NCBI GenBank assembly: GCA_030536655.1
Contig: JAUNPN010000006.1
Span: 1-51,627 of the forward strand
Source: a bacterium
GTDB taxonomy: Bacteria; Bacillota; Clostridia; UBA1381
DNA: 51,627 nucleotides
Direction: 5' to 3'
A model generated the notes under the pieces. It was given only the letters and a program-made list of their open reading frames with translations. It ran no database searches and had not been told where the DNA came from. A program made the translations under genes and the position numbers. Positions 8,689 to 17,112 of this stretch are shown in pieces (the stretch's first letter is position 1; each line of letters begins with the position of its first letter).

Positions 8689-9862
8689 CGTTTGCGTAGG
8701 GCAGAGAGGCGGTTTTGCCGGCGGTCACGGCGGAACCGCCTTACTGCGTTCGCTCCCGCGCGGACTTTATATTCATATTCCGTTCTGTGTGCAGAAGTGC
8801 AGATATTGCGACTTTGTGTCCTACTGCGGCAAAGAGGATGATTATGACGCGTATATTGACGCGCTTATAAATGAAATGAGAAGCTATGCCGGAACGGAAG
8901 CCGATACGGTTTTTCTCGGCGGAGGTACGCCTTCGATTCTTTCCGCGGCACAGCTGGAACGGCTGTGCGGCGCGGTATTCGATATATTTAAGTTGAGCAG
9001 CGGCTTTGAATTTACGGCAGAGGCAAATCCCGGAACAATAGACGCTGAAAAGGCCCGCGTGCTTTTAAATTCGGGAGTAAACAGGCTTAGTCTAGGCGTA
9101 CAGTCCTTCAATGACGCTGAGCTTAGGACTTTGGGCAGGATTCATGACGCGAAAACTGCTTATAATACGGTTTTAGCGGCGGCTGACGCGGGATTTGAAA
9201 ATATAAGCATAGACCTAATGACTGCCCTGCCGGGGCAGAGTATGGAATCTCTTATGAACACGCTTAATATTGCGGCGGAGCTGCCGCTTAAGCATATCAG
9301 CGCGTACAGCCTGATAATAGAGGACGGTACACCGCTTGCGGCGGATTATGAGATGGGGCTGCCGGATATACCGGATGAAGATTCGGACAGAGATATGTAT
9401 GCGGCAGCAAAGTCGTTTCTGGAAAGCAGGGGATTTTATCAGTATGAGATTTCAAACTACGCAAGGAAAGGCTATGAGAGCCGTCATAATATTAAGTACT
9501 GGGAATGCAGGGAATATATTGGAATAGGAGCGGCGGCGCACTCGTATATTGATGGGACGAGATTTTCAAATACGGCTTCTTTAGAGAAGTATATGAGCGG
9601 TGACCGGCTCAGCTGTGAAAGAGAGCTTCTGAGTGAGCATGACATGATTTTTGAATTTATAATTATGGGAATGAGAATGAACAGAGGAATAAATGAAGCG
9701 GAGTTTAGGTTAAGGTTCGGCACTGATATAAGAGAAATGTACGGTGCACTGCTGAATAGGTTTGAAAGCGGCGGATTCATTGAGAGTGCCGATGGATATA
9801 TTCGTTTTACTGAAAAGGGCAGAGATGTGTCAAATTCAATTTTATGTGAATTTGCGGAATAG
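8669..9862 (+). CDS. hemW: Radical SAM heme chaperone HemW (formerly HemN-like), start uncertain
   Basis: Cytoplasmic radical SAM protein of the HemW family, which binds heme and a 4Fe-4S cluster and hands heme to client proteins. The family N-terminus GLYIHIPFC and the cluster motif CVQKCRYC are clear, as are FLGGGTPS, the ANPG strand and GVQSF. The C-terminal HemN-type domain is present (EYIGIGAAAHSY, then ELLSEHDMIFEF). The start is unresolved: the conserved domain begins near 8762, while the open frame runs through a 13-bp hairpin at 8708-8740. The ATG at 8669 overlaps the stop of the preceding gene and lacks a clear Shine-Dalgarno; a CTG at 8744 also lacks one. The first ~30 residues from 8669 look unlike HemW and may not be translated. 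Confidence 0.93.
   Translation: MKAYPSDVCVGQRGGFAGGHGGTALLRSLPRGLYIHIPFCVQKCRYCDFVSYCGKEDDYDAYIDALINEMRSYAGTEADTVFLGGGTPSILSAAQLERLCGAVFDIFKLSSGFEFTAEANPGTIDAEKARVLLNSGVNRLSLGVQSFNDAELRTLGRIHDAKTAYNTVLAAADAGFENISIDLMTALPGQSMESLMNTLNIAAELPLKHISAYSLIIEDGTPLAADYEMGLPDIPDEDSDRDMYAAAKSFLESRGFYQYEISNYARKGYESRHNIKYWECREYIGIGAAAHSYIDGTRFSNTASLEKYMSGDRLSCERELLSEHDMIFEFIIMGMRMNRGINEAEFRLRFGTDIREMYGALLNRFESGGFIESADGYIRFTEKGRDVSNSILCEFAE
8708..8740. repeat. REP-like GC-rich hairpin at the CD1247/hemW junction
   Basis: Arms GGCGGTTTTGCCG (8708-8720) and CGGCGGAACCGCC (8728-8740) form 13 bp with two wobbles around a 7-nt loop. No T-run follows. Its arm core (GGCGGTT/AACCGCC) resembles the hairpins at 5706 and 8173. 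Confidence 0.7.
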
Positions 9863-9902
9863 CAGGAAAATGCTGTTTAACAGCGTTAGCTGAACTAAAA
9901 AT

Positions 9903-9934
9903 AAAACAGCCGAAGTAAATACTCCGGCTGTTTT
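9903..9934. terminator. Bidirectional terminator between hemW and tRNA-Leu
   Basis: A 14-bp stem with one A-C mismatch (9903-9916 with 9921-9934), loop AAAT, with A-run and T-run at the ends. It serves hemW and the minus-strand tRNA-Leu. Confidence 0.9.
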
Positions 9935-9936
9935 AA

Positions 9937-10022
9937 TACCGATGGCCGGGGTCGAACCGGCACGGGTATCACTACCCACGGGATTTTAAATCCCGGGCGT
10001 CTGCCTATTCCGCCACATCGGC
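9937..10022 (-). tRNA. tRNA-Leu(UAA)
   Basis: An 86-nt class II tRNA. The acceptor GCCGATG pairs with CATCGGT plus discriminator A. The anticodon stem CGGGA/TCCCG encloses TTTAAAA, giving anticodon TAA. The long variable arm (GTGGGTAGTGATACCC) is typical of leucine tRNA, and the T-loop is TTCGACC. CCA is not encoded. Confidence 0.97.
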
Positions 10023-10045
10023 ATATTGCTTCTGCAACATTAACT

Positions 10046-10074
10046 ATTATAACAGATGTACCGGGTTTTGTCAA
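10046..10074 (-). promoter_or_regulatory. Consensus sigma-A promoter for tRNA-Leu
   Basis: On the minus strand TTGACA (10074-10069), a 17-bp spacer and TATAAT (10051-10046) lie about 24 nt before the tRNA 5' end. Both hexamers match consensus perfectly. Confidence 0.92.
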
Positions 10075-10158
10075 GGCTTTTTTGATTTTTTTTTACGAAT
10101 TTATAAGAATTGGACAGAGAATATTGTTTTTGGGTGTTATGCTGAGCTGCGGCACAGA

Positions 10159-10182
10159 AAAAGGACTTTGACAAGTCCTTTT
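10159..10182 (-). terminator. Terminator for the 60-residue protein
   Basis: A 10-bp perfect stem (AAAAGGACTT with AAGTCCTTTT), 4-nt loop, directly after the stop codon at 10186-10188 on the minus strand. Confidence 0.85.
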
Positions 10183-10185
10183 CGG

Positions 10186-10368
10186 TCATTTTTTATAATT
10201 CTCCTGGAAATCTATAATTTCATTATAGTTATCGTACTCGTAATCGTTTTTGGGGGCAAAAGCGATAAGTCCGGTCTGCTCGGTTGCGGATACGGCCTCC
10301 ATATCGCAGAGCAAATCAAAACGTTCCGGTGTAAGCTCATTTTTAATGGGTCTGTGTGATTTCTTCAT
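10186..10368 (-). CDS. Small conserved-looking protein of unknown function (60 aa)
   Basis: A 60-residue soluble protein beginning MKKSHRPIKNELTPERFDLL, with a central AVSATEQTGLIAFAP segment and an acidic, tyrosine-rich tail. No known domain. The ATG at 10368 is chosen over one 15 nt upstream because AAAGGAGA lies 5 nt before it; the upstream ATG would sit inside that Shine-Dalgarno. A strong terminator follows the stop. No convincing promoter was found in 10384-10480. Function unknown; the TEQTGL/FAP pattern feels familiar from clostridial small proteins but I cannot assign it. Confidence 0.78.
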   Translation of the reverse strand: MKKSHRPIKNELTPERFDLLCDMEAVSATEQTGLIAFAPKNDYEYDNYNEIIDFQENYKK

Positions 10369-10482
10369 GCTTTCTCCTTTCATTAATGCCGGGTTCGGCT
10401 GAATTTATTTTGTTACAGCCTTATTGTTTTCGGAAACACGTAATTTTATTAATTTGCTGTATACCAATTTATTCAATAAGAC

Positions 10483-10511
10483 TTGAATTTTTTACAGATA
10501 TATGGTATTAT
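10483..10511 (+). promoter_or_regulatory. Promoter for the ABC exporter operon
   Basis: TTGAAT at 10483-10488, 17-bp spacer, TATTAT at 10506-10511. A leader of about 100 nt precedes the TTG start codon; no convincing structure was found in it. Confidence 0.75.
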
Positions 10512-10618
10512 ATATAACAGGAGTTTTAGGACAGTTCATTAAAGCAGCTGCCCAAAGACTGTTCGCTCAGATAGGCTTTTAATATATTACCAATCAGCAA
10601 CGGAAGGAGAAACGAATT

Positions 10619-12343
10619 TTGAAACAGCTTTTTAAATTCCTGGCACCATATAGGAAGGAAAGTATTCTGGGACCGCTGTTCAAGCTGCTCGAAGCATCGT
10701 TTGAACTGCTTGTTCCTATGGTTATGAAGGCAATAATTGATACAGGCATCAACGGAGGCGGAGGTCGTCCGTACATCGTAAAAATGTGTATTGTGCTTAT
10801 CGCATTGGGACTTATCGGAATGCTCTGCTCGTTTACGGCACAGTTCTTTGCCGCAAAGGCTGCGACCGGATTTGCGGCAGATGTAAGGCATGCTCTTTTT
10901 AAGCATCTTGAAGGCTTGTCCTTTACTGAAATTGACCGCATCGGAACCTCGACAATGATTACAAGAATGACGTCTGATGTGAATTTGCTTCAGAACGGAG
11001 TAAATCTTACGCTGAGATTACTGCTTCGCTCGCCGTTCGTTGTTATCGGAGCGATGATTATGGCTTTTATGGTAGATTTTAAGGCGGCTCTTGTATTTGC
11101 CGTGGTTATACCGGTGCTTGCCGTGATAGTGTTCGGAATTATGCTCATTACGATGCCTATATATAAGAGGGCGCAGAAGGCATTGGACGCGGTGCTGAAA
11201 AGCACTCGTGAAAATCTCGGCGGTATCAGGGTAATCAGAGCATTTTGTAAGGAATACAGTGAAACTAACGAGTTTAACGCGAAAAACGAAGCTCTCGCGG
11301 ATATTCAGAAATATGTCGGAAAAATTTCCGCTCTTATGAATCCTGTTACGTATGTCGTGATAAATGCGGCTGTAATTGTTCTTATATATGTGGGAGCGCT
11401 TCGTGTTGAGTCGGGAGTGCTGCTCCAGGGCGGTGTGGTTGCTCTTTATAACTATATGTCTCAGATATTGGTTGAACTGATTAAGCTGGCGAATATGATA
11501 ATTTCTCTCACAAAGGCAATCGCCGGAGGAAACAGAGTGGCGGATGTTCTGAACGAAAAATCAACGCTTGTAAACGGTACTCTGAAGAACGGAAGCTCCG
11601 GAGGAAGCGTTGAGTTTAAGAATGTGACGCTTGTTTACAGCGGCAGCAAGGAAGCCTCGCTCGAAGATATTTCATTCGAGGCAAAGCCGGGCGAAACGAT
11701 AGGCATTATCGGCGGTACAGGCTCCGGAAAGTCCTCGCTTGTGCATTTGATTCCGAGGTTTTATGACGCGGCGTCAGGCAGTGTTACTGTGGACGGAACA
11801 GATGTGCGGGAATATGATGTGAACGCGCTGCGCGATAAAATCGGAATAGTAATGCAGAAGGCGGTGCTGTTCAAGGGAAGTATCCGTGATAATATCAGAT
11901 GGGGTAAGCCGAATGCATCGGATGATGAAATTAAAGAAGCAATCGCAGCTGCGCAGGCGTCCGAAGTAATTAATGATAAAGAGGGCGGACTTGATTATGA
12001 GCTGGAACAGGGAGGAAAGAACCTTTCGGGCGGTCAGCGTCAGCGAATGACGATTGCCCGTGCGCTTGTAAAAAAGCCGGAGATTCTTATTCTTGACGAC
12101 AGTGCGTCCGCGCTTGATTTTGCAACTGACGCGGCATTGAGAAAGGCGATTCGTGATATGGATAATGCGCCGACAACCTTTATTGTTTCTCAGCGTGCGG
12201 CGTCTGTTATGTATGCGGATAAAATTATTGTGCTTGATGACGGAAGAATGGCGGGTATAGGAACGCATGACGAGCTTCTTGACAGCTGTGATATATATTC
12301 GGAAATTTACTACTCGCAGTTTCCGAAGGAGGTGCGCGGATAA
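10619..12343 (+). CDS. ABC exporter half-transporter, subunit with degenerate Walker B
   Basis: Membrane/ATPase fusion subunit (574 aa) of a type IV ABC exporter: six membrane helices in residues about 15-300, then a nucleotide-binding domain with GGTGSGKSS (Walker A), LSGGQRQR (intact signature) and LILDDSASALD (Walker B). The residue after the Walker B Asp is Asp instead of the catalytic Glu, as in BmrC and other half-transporters whose own ATP site does not hydrolyse. Translation starts at TTG with GGAAGGAG 9-10 nt before. The stop overlaps the start of the second subunit (TAATG), so the two are translationally coupled and almost certainly form a heterodimer. Substrate (drug, lipid or peptide) cannot be read from the sequence. 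Confidence 0.95.
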   Translation: MKQLFKFLAPYRKESILGPLFKLLEASFELLVPMVMKAIIDTGINGGGGRPYIVKMCIVLIALGLIGMLCSFTAQFFAAKAATGFAADVRHALFKHLEGLSFTEIDRIGTSTMITRMTSDVNLLQNGVNLTLRLLLRSPFVVIGAMIMAFMVDFKAALVFAVVIPVLAVIVFGIMLITMPIYKRAQKALDAVLKSTRENLGGIRVIRAFCKEYSETNEFNAKNEALADIQKYVGKISALMNPVTYVVINAAVIVLIYVGALRVESGVLLQGGVVALYNYMSQILVELIKLANMIISLTKAIAGGNRVADVLNEKSTLVNGTLKNGSSGGSVEFKNVTLVYSGSKEASLEDISFEAKPGETIGIIGGTGSGKSSLVHLIPRFYDAASGSVTVDGTDVREYDVNALRDKIGIVMQKAVLFKGSIRDNIRWGKPNASDDEIKEAIAAAQASEVINDKEGGLDYELEQGGKNLSGGQRQRMTIARALVKKPEILILDDSASALDFATDAALRKAIRDMDNAPTTFIVSQRAASVMYADKIIVLDDGRMAGIGTHDELLDSCDIYSEIYYSQFPKEVRG

Positions 12344-14082
12344 TGAAAAGCAATAAAGAAACAATAAAAAAGGTGTGGAAATATATTGAGAAATACCGTT
12401 TTCAGCTTATCTTGTCAATAGTGCTTGCAGGCTTTACGGTTGCGCTGACCTTGTATGTACCGATTCTTGCAGGACGCTCGATTGACTGCATAGTCGGAAA
12501 GGGCAGGGTGGATTTTGCCGGAATATTCGGTATTTTGAGAACGATAGCCATTGTTATTGTTCTGACGGCTGTCCTGCAATGGATAATGAATGCTGTAAAC
12601 AACAGGATAACCTATAACGTTATACGTGATATGAGAGAGGCCGCGTTTGAAAAAATACAGAAGCTGCCGCTGAGTTATATTGACTCGCATCCCTACGGTG
12701 AAACCGTAAGCCGTGTAATCGCTGACGTCGATCAGTTTGCGGACGGCTTGCTGATGGGATTTACACAGTTCTTTACCGGGGCGGTGACAATTCTGGGAAC
12801 GCTTATTTTTATGATAATGCTGCATTGGCAGATTACGATAGTGGTTCTTTTGATTACTCCGCTGTCGCTTGTGGTTGCGAATTTTATTGCTAAAAAGACA
12901 CATTCAATGTTCAGACTGCAATCGGAAACAAGGGGAGAACAGACCGGATTGATTGATGAAATTATCGGCAATCTTAAGGTTGTGCGCGCATACTCGCATG
13001 AGGATGAGGCATTGAGAGATTTTGACGAGGTAAATGAAAGGCTGAGAAAATGCTCGCTTAGGGCAACCTTCTTTTCATCGCTTACAAACCCGGGAACGCG
13101 TTTTGTAAATAATGTAATGTATGCGGTTGTAGGCTTGACCGGCGCGTTTGTCGCGCTGTCCGGCGGACTTACCGTTGGTGCGCTGACGAGCTTTTTAAGC
13201 TATGCGAATCAATACACCAAGCCCTTTAATGAAATTTCCGGAGTAATAACCGAGCTCCAGAATGCGCTTACCTGCGCCGCAAGAGTTATTGAGCTGATAG
13301 AGGAGGAGCCGCAGATACCGGATGCGCCGGACGCTGAAAGAATAGAAAATGCGGACGGAAATGTTGAGCTGGAGAAGGTTTATTTTTCGTATACAAAGGA
13401 TAAACCGCTTATCGAGGACTTTAACCTCAGCGTGAAAAAAGGACAGAGGATAGCTATTGTCGGTCCGACGGGCTGCGGAAAGACTACGCTTATCAATCTG
13501 CTTATGCGGTTTTATGACGCGGACAGCGGAATTATAAGGGTTGACGGCAAGGATATAATGCACGTTACAAGGGAAAGCCTGCGCCGCAGCTACGGAATGG
13601 TACTCCAGGATACGTGGCTTAAGGCTGGCACGATCAGAGAAAATATAGTTATGGGCAAGCCGGACGCAACCGATGATGAGGTTCGTGCTGCGGCGATTGA
13701 ATCGCATGCCCACAGCTTTATAAGAAGACTTCCGGACGGATATGATACGGTAATCGGTGAGGACGGCGGAAGCCTTTCGCAGGGACAGAAGCAGCTTCTT
13801 TGTATTGCCAGGGTAATGCTCTGTCTGCCGCCCATGCTTATTCTTGATGAGGCTACGTCAAGCATAGACACGAGAACCGAGATAAAGATTCAGGAAGCGT
13901 TCGGCAGAATGATGGAGGGCAGAACAAGCTTTATCGTTGCGCACAGGCTTTCGACAATACGTGAGGCTGATGTAATTCTTGTAATGAAGGACGGTCATAT
14001 CATTGAACAGGGAAACCATGACGAGCTGATTAAGCAAAACGGCTTCTATGCCGAATTGTACAACAGTCAATGGAAGAGGTAA
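12343..14082 (+). CDS. ABC exporter half-transporter, catalytic partner subunit
   Basis: Second half (579 aa) of the heterodimeric exporter: six membrane helices, then an ATPase domain with GPTGCGKTT (Walker A), LSQGQKQLL (altered signature) and LILDEATSSID with the intact catalytic Glu; the H-loop is VAHRLS. The degenerate signature here faces the degenerate Walker B of the partner, so one composite site is dead and one active, the arrangement known from BmrC/BmrD and TM287/TM288. The ATG overlaps the stop of the first gene by one base. A metallophosphoesterase follows 4 nt after the stop, suggesting one transcript. Confidence 0.95.
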   Translation: MKSNKETIKKVWKYIEKYRFQLILSIVLAGFTVALTLYVPILAGRSIDCIVGKGRVDFAGIFGILRTIAIVIVLTAVLQWIMNAVNNRITYNVIRDMREAAFEKIQKLPLSYIDSHPYGETVSRVIADVDQFADGLLMGFTQFFTGAVTILGTLIFMIMLHWQITIVVLLITPLSLVVANFIAKKTHSMFRLQSETRGEQTGLIDEIIGNLKVVRAYSHEDEALRDFDEVNERLRKCSLRATFFSSLTNPGTRFVNNVMYAVVGLTGAFVALSGGLTVGALTSFLSYANQYTKPFNEISGVITELQNALTCAARVIELIEEEPQIPDAPDAERIENADGNVELEKVYFSYTKDKPLIEDFNLSVKKGQRIAIVGPTGCGKTTLINLLMRFYDADSGIIRVDGKDIMHVTRESLRRSYGMVLQDTWLKAGTIRENIVMGKPDATDDEVRAAAIESHAHSFIRRLPDGYDTVIGEDGGSLSQGQKQLLCIARVMLCLPPMLILDEATSSIDTRTEIKIQEAFGRMMEGRTSFIVAHRLSTIREADVILVMKDGHIIEQGNHDELIKQNGFYAELYNSQWKR

Positions 14083-14086
14083 TAAT

Positions 14087-14782
14087 ATGTCGCTTTTTGC
14101 AATTTCGGATTTGCATCTGCCGTTGGGCGTGGATAAGCCGATGAATAAATTCGGACCGATATGGGATAATTATGTCGAGCGGCTTGCCGATAACTGGCAA
14201 AGCCTTGTCGGAGAGAATGACATTGTTGTTATGCCGGGAGATTTTTCGTGGGCGACCTACCTTGAACAAAGTGTTAAGGATTTTGCATTTCTGGATAAGC
14301 TCAACGGAAGAAAAATTCTTTCAAAGGGAAATCATGACTATTGGTGGACAACAATGAATAAGCTGAGAAAATTTATAGCTGAGAATAATTTCCGCAGTAT
14401 AGACTTCATGCAGAATAACTGTTTCATGTATGAGGGTACGGCGGTGTGCGGAACTCGCGGGTGGATTCATCCGGTGTGGGACGGCTTTAGCAGTGAGGAT
14501 AAGAAAATTTTTGAGCGCGAGGTTATAAGGGCGGAGCTGTCTTTGAAGGCGGCGGGACAATGCGAAGACGTTATATTTTGTTCGCATTATCCCGTTCGCT
14601 CAAATAAGCTTGAAGAAAATGCCATGACGGAGATATTAAAAAAATATAATGTAAGAGAGGTAGTCTACGGACATCTTCACGGAAATGCGCGGCGGTTTGC
14701 TGTAGAAGGAATACACGGCGAAATTCGTTACAGGCTGGTCAGCGCGGATTGTGTAAGGTTTGTGCCGCAGCTGTTGAGGTGA
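14087..14782 (+). CDS. Calcineurin-like metallophosphoesterase (COG1768-like)
   Basis: Predicted dinuclear-metal phosphohydrolase, 231 residues, cytoplasmic. All family motifs are in order: SDLHL (DxH), PGDFSW (GD), KGNHDYWW (GNHD), CSHYP (H) and YGHLHG (GHxH). Substrate unknown; relatives act on phosphoesters of nucleotides or sugars. The ATG at 14087 is used because GGAAGAGGTAA lies before it, rather than a TTG 39 nt upstream inside the ABC gene. It is in the ABC exporter operon and is followed after 4 nt by a second phosphoesterase, so two unrelated members of the superfamily are produced together. Confidence 0.93.
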   Translation: MSLFAISDLHLPLGVDKPMNKFGPIWDNYVERLADNWQSLVGENDIVVMPGDFSWATYLEQSVKDFAFLDKLNGRKILSKGNHDYWWTTMNKLRKFIAENNFRSIDFMQNNCFMYEGTAVCGTRGWIHPVWDGFSSEDKKIFEREVIRAELSLKAAGQCEDVIFCSHYPVRSNKLEENAMTEILKKYNVREVVYGHLHGNARRFAVEGIHGEIRYRLVSADCVRFVPQLLR

Positions 14783-14786
14783 TGAA

Positions 14787-15305
14787 ATGAAATTAATGTT
14801 TGCATCGGATATTCACGGAAGCGCGTATTATGCGGAAAGGCTTATAAAAGCTTTTGAAAAAGAGAAACCCGAACGGCTTGTTTTGCTGGGTGACTTGCTG
14901 TATCACGGACCGAGAAATGATTTGCCGAAGGATTATGCACCGAAAAAGGTAATTGATATTTTAAACGGAATGAAGGATAGGCTTTTGTGCGTGAGAGGAA
15001 ACTGTGACACCGAGGTTGACCAGATGGTTCTTGAATTCCCGATAATGGCTGATTATGCGGTAATGTGGATTGACGGAAGAATGCTGTATATGAGTCACGG
15101 GCATAGGGTAAATCCGCAGAATCCTCCGAAGCTGTCGGCAGGAGATATACTTATGAACGGACATACCCATATTCCGGCTGATGAGAAAATCGGGGATTTC
15201 AGATACCTCAACCCCGGCTCTGTATCAATTCCGAAGAACGGAAGCACACACAGCTATATGATTTATGAAAACGGTGTATTTCTCTTAAAAGAGCTTGATA
15301 TATAG
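14787..15305 (+). CDS. yfcE: YfcE/MJ0936-family phosphodiesterase
   Basis: Compact metallophosphoesterase of 172 residues, typical length for YfcE. Motifs: SDIHGS, LLGDLLYHGPRN, RGNCD, MSHGH and NGHTHIP, with the C-terminal LNPGSVSIPKN characteristic of YfcE. E. coli YfcE hydrolyses bis-pNPP in vitro, but its natural substrate is unknown. AGGTGATG precedes the ATG. It is the last gene of the ABC exporter operon. Confidence 0.94.
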   Translation: MKLMFASDIHGSAYYAERLIKAFEKEKPERLVLLGDLLYHGPRNDLPKDYAPKKVIDILNGMKDRLLCVRGNCDTEVDQMVLEFPIMADYAVMWIDGRMLYMSHGHRVNPQNPPKLSAGDILMNGHTHIPADEKIGDFRYLNPGSVSIPKNGSTHSYMIYENGVFLLKELDI

Positions 15306-15323
15306 TACCATAAACGGTACACT

Positions 15324-15346
15324 AAATCAAATCTCATGATTTTTTT
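15324..15346 (+). terminator. Weak AT-rich terminator candidate after yfcE
   Basis: A 6-bp stem AAATCA/TGATTT with a 7-nt loop followed by Ts. Low GC, so termination is doubtful. Confidence 0.35.
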
Positions 15347-15368
15347 AGCAGCAATAATAAAAAAGTAC

Positions 15369-15397
15369 TTGATTTTTTTAAATGTATAGTGTATAAT
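15369..15397 (+). promoter_or_regulatory. recA promoter
   Basis: TTGATT at 15369-15374, 17-bp spacer, TATAAT at 15392-15397, about 80 nt before the recA ATG. Confidence 0.85.
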
Positions 15398-15412
15398 ATT
15401 TATTGTAAAAAA

Positions 15413-15438
15413 CGAACGTTCGAAGTATCAAACATTCG
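15413..15438 (+). promoter_or_regulatory. Candidate damage-response operator in the recA leader
   Basis: The perfect 10-bp palindrome CGAACGTTCG (15413-15422) sits just downstream of the predicted transcription start, and a related AACATTCG (15431-15438) repeats AACGTTCG with a 16-bp period. GAAC/GTTC half-sites are those of Gram-positive LexA, but the usual 4-bp gap is missing, so the assignment is tentative. Confidence 0.45.
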
Positions 15439-15476
15439 TATGAAATGAAAATACCCTTGGAAAGGCGGATATATAA

Positions 15477-16637
15477 ATGGCAAAGAAAGAAAAGGAATCA
15501 AAGCCGGCGGTCGAAAGAAAGTCTGATGAGGAAAAAAAGGAAGCCCTCAGTGCGGTCTTTAAGATAATAGAAAAGGAATACGGAAAAGGCTCAATCATGA
15601 AGCTCGGCGACACTCATGTGGCGTCGGTGGACGCTATTCCGACAGGTTCAATGACGCTTGATTTGGCTCTCGGAGTCGGCGGAATGCCGAGAGGCAGAGT
15701 GATTGAGATTTACGGACCGGAGTCATCGGGTAAAACTACTGTCGCGCTCCATGTTGTTGCTCAGGCTCAGAAAATGGGCGGTGAAGCGGCATTTATTGAC
15801 GCGGAGCATGCGCTTGATCCTGTATATGCGAAGGCTCTCGGAGTTGACGTTGACAATCTGATTGTTGCTCAGCCGGATACCGGCGAGCAGGCGCTTGATA
15901 TTTGTGAGGCTCTTGTTCGAAGCGGTGCGCTTGATGTAATAGTAATTGACTCTGTTGCGGCTCTTGTGCCGAAGGCAGAGATAGAGGGCGAAATGGGAGA
16001 TACTCATGTCGGTTTGCTTGCGCGTCTTATGTCACAGGCTCTGAGAAAGCTTACGGCAATTATTTCAAAATCCGGGACAGCGGTAATATTTATAAACCAG
16101 CTTCGCGAAAAGGTGGGGGTAATGTACGGAAATCCCGAAACTACACCCGGCGGCCGCGCTCTGAAATTCTTTGCGTCTGTGCGTCTTGACGTAAGACGTC
16201 AGGAGGCGATTAAGAGCGGTACCGAAATCATAGGAAACAAGACAAAGGTTAAGGTTGTAAAGAATAAGGTTGCTCCTCCGTTTAAGGAGGCCGAGTTTGA
16301 TATTATGTACGGAAAGGGAATTTCAAGGGAAGGAAATATTCTTGACGTTGCGGTCGAGCTTGGAATTATTAAAAAAGCAGGTGCGTGGTTCTCATATAAC
16401 GGTGAAAAGATTGGTCAGGGACGTGACAATGTGCGTAAGTATATGACTGAAAATACGGAATTCTGTCAGAAGATTGAAGCGTTGGTAAGGGAGAATCTGA
16501 AACTCGGCGGTGGAAAATCAATTGTTGAACCGAATTCGGAGTCAGCGGCGGAAGATGTGAAGGAGTCCGGTGAAGAAAATAATGCGGATGAAGAACTGGA
16601 TTTTTCAATTGACGAAATGAACGAATTTCCGGAATAA
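15477..16637 (+). CDS. recA: Recombinase RecA
   Basis: DNA-strand-exchange ATPase of homologous recombination and activator of LexA self-cleavage, 386 residues. Walker A is GPESSGKTT (about residue 80), Walker [13 protein letters not shown], and the L2-region [20 protein letters not shown] is intact, as is the MAW-type GKGISREG stretch. The C-terminal ~55 residues are acidic and variable, as usual. The gene has its own promoter with palindromic GAAC/GTTC sequences in the leader. No regX or cinA neighbour is present; HPr follows with a separate promoter. Confidence 0.99.
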   Translation: MAKKEKESKPAVERKSDEEKKEALSAVFKIIEKEYGKGSIMKLGDTHVASVDAIPTGSMTLDLALGVGGMPRGRVIEIYGPESSGKTTVALHVVAQAQKMGGEAAFIDAEHALDPVYAKALGVDVDNLIVAQPDTGEQALDICEALVRSGALDVIVIDSVAALVPKAEIEGEMGDTHVGLLARLMSQALRKLTAIISKSGTAVIFINQLREKVGVMYGNPETTPGGRALKFFASVRLDVRRQEAIKSGTEIIGNKTKVKVVKNKVAPPFKEAEFDIMYGKGISREGNILDVAVELGIIKKAGAWFSYNGEKIGQGRDNVRKYMTENTEFCQKIEALVRENLKLGGGKSIVEPNSESAAEDVKESGEENNADEELDFSIDEMNEFPE

Positions 16638-16691
16638 TTTTAATGAAAATATGGAAAGATTACTAAAAAATATTTTTTTGCTTAAAACCTA

Positions 16692-16720
16692 TTGACGAAA
16701 ACTGAATTTTGAAGTACTAT
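16692..16720 (+). promoter_or_regulatory. Promoter for ptsH
   Basis: TTGACG at 16692-16697, 17-bp spacer, TACTAT at 16715-16720. A small hairpin CACC/GGTG follows in the ~70-nt leader. Confidence 0.7.
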
Positions 16721-16793
16721 ATTATATGTAATACCACCGCGAGGGTGAAAGAAAATTCAGTAAATTACGAAAATGCACAAGGGGGCACTTGTT

Positions 16794-17057
16794 ATGGTTT
16801 CAAATGAGGTAACAGTACAGAATTCAGTTGGTTTACACGCAAGACCGGCAACGTTTTTTATTCAGAGAGCTAATGAGTTCAAGTCATCAATCTGGGTTGA
16901 GAAGGACGAAAGAAGGGTAAATGCCAAGAGTCTTTTAGGTGTATTGTCATTGGGTATTGTAAAGGGCACAAAGATTAATATCGTTGCGGACGGTAGCGAT
17001 CAGGAAGAGGCTGTAAGCACTCTTGTAGCTCTTATTGAATCAAACTTTTCGGAATAA
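16794..17057 (+). CDS. ptsH: Phosphocarrier protein HPr
   Basis: Small cytoplasmic phosphocarrier (87 aa) of the sugar phosphotransferase system. It carries the phosphorylatable His15 in GLHARPAT and the HPr-kinase target Ser46 in NAKSLLGVLSLG, so it can both transfer phosphate and signal catabolite repression as in Firmicutes. Crh lacks the histidine, so this is HPr. The ATG at 16794 is chosen because AAGGGGG lies 8 nt upstream; an in-frame ATG 21 nt earlier has none. It stands alone without ptsI nearby and ends at a terminator. Confidence 0.96.
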   Translation: MVSNEVTVQNSVGLHARPATFFIQRANEFKSSIWVEKDERRVNAKSLLGVLSLGIVKGTKINIVADGSDQEEAVSTLVALIESNFSE

Positions 17058-17112
17058 TTAATTTCTTATCGGACAGGTATCGTTAATATTCATGAATAGT
17101 AATTCATTGCAG

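Noticed and set aside
11774-12364. 196-residue minus-strand open frame opposite the ABC exporter ATPase domain
   Set aside because: Shadow of conserved ATPase coding sequence; composition is basic and cysteine-rich as in typical antisense frames.
16674-16690. ATTTTTTTGCTTAAAAC shared with the region before rnc (34725-34741) as a repeat
   Set aside because: Seventeen AT-rich bases could match by chance, and no extended similarity surrounds them; possibly an upstream promoter element only.
16728-16750. ACCACCGCGAGGGTG in the ptsH leader as a T-box
   Set aside because: It resembles T-box bases only loosely, lacks the specifier stem and terminator, and HPr is not a T-box gene; at most a small hairpin.
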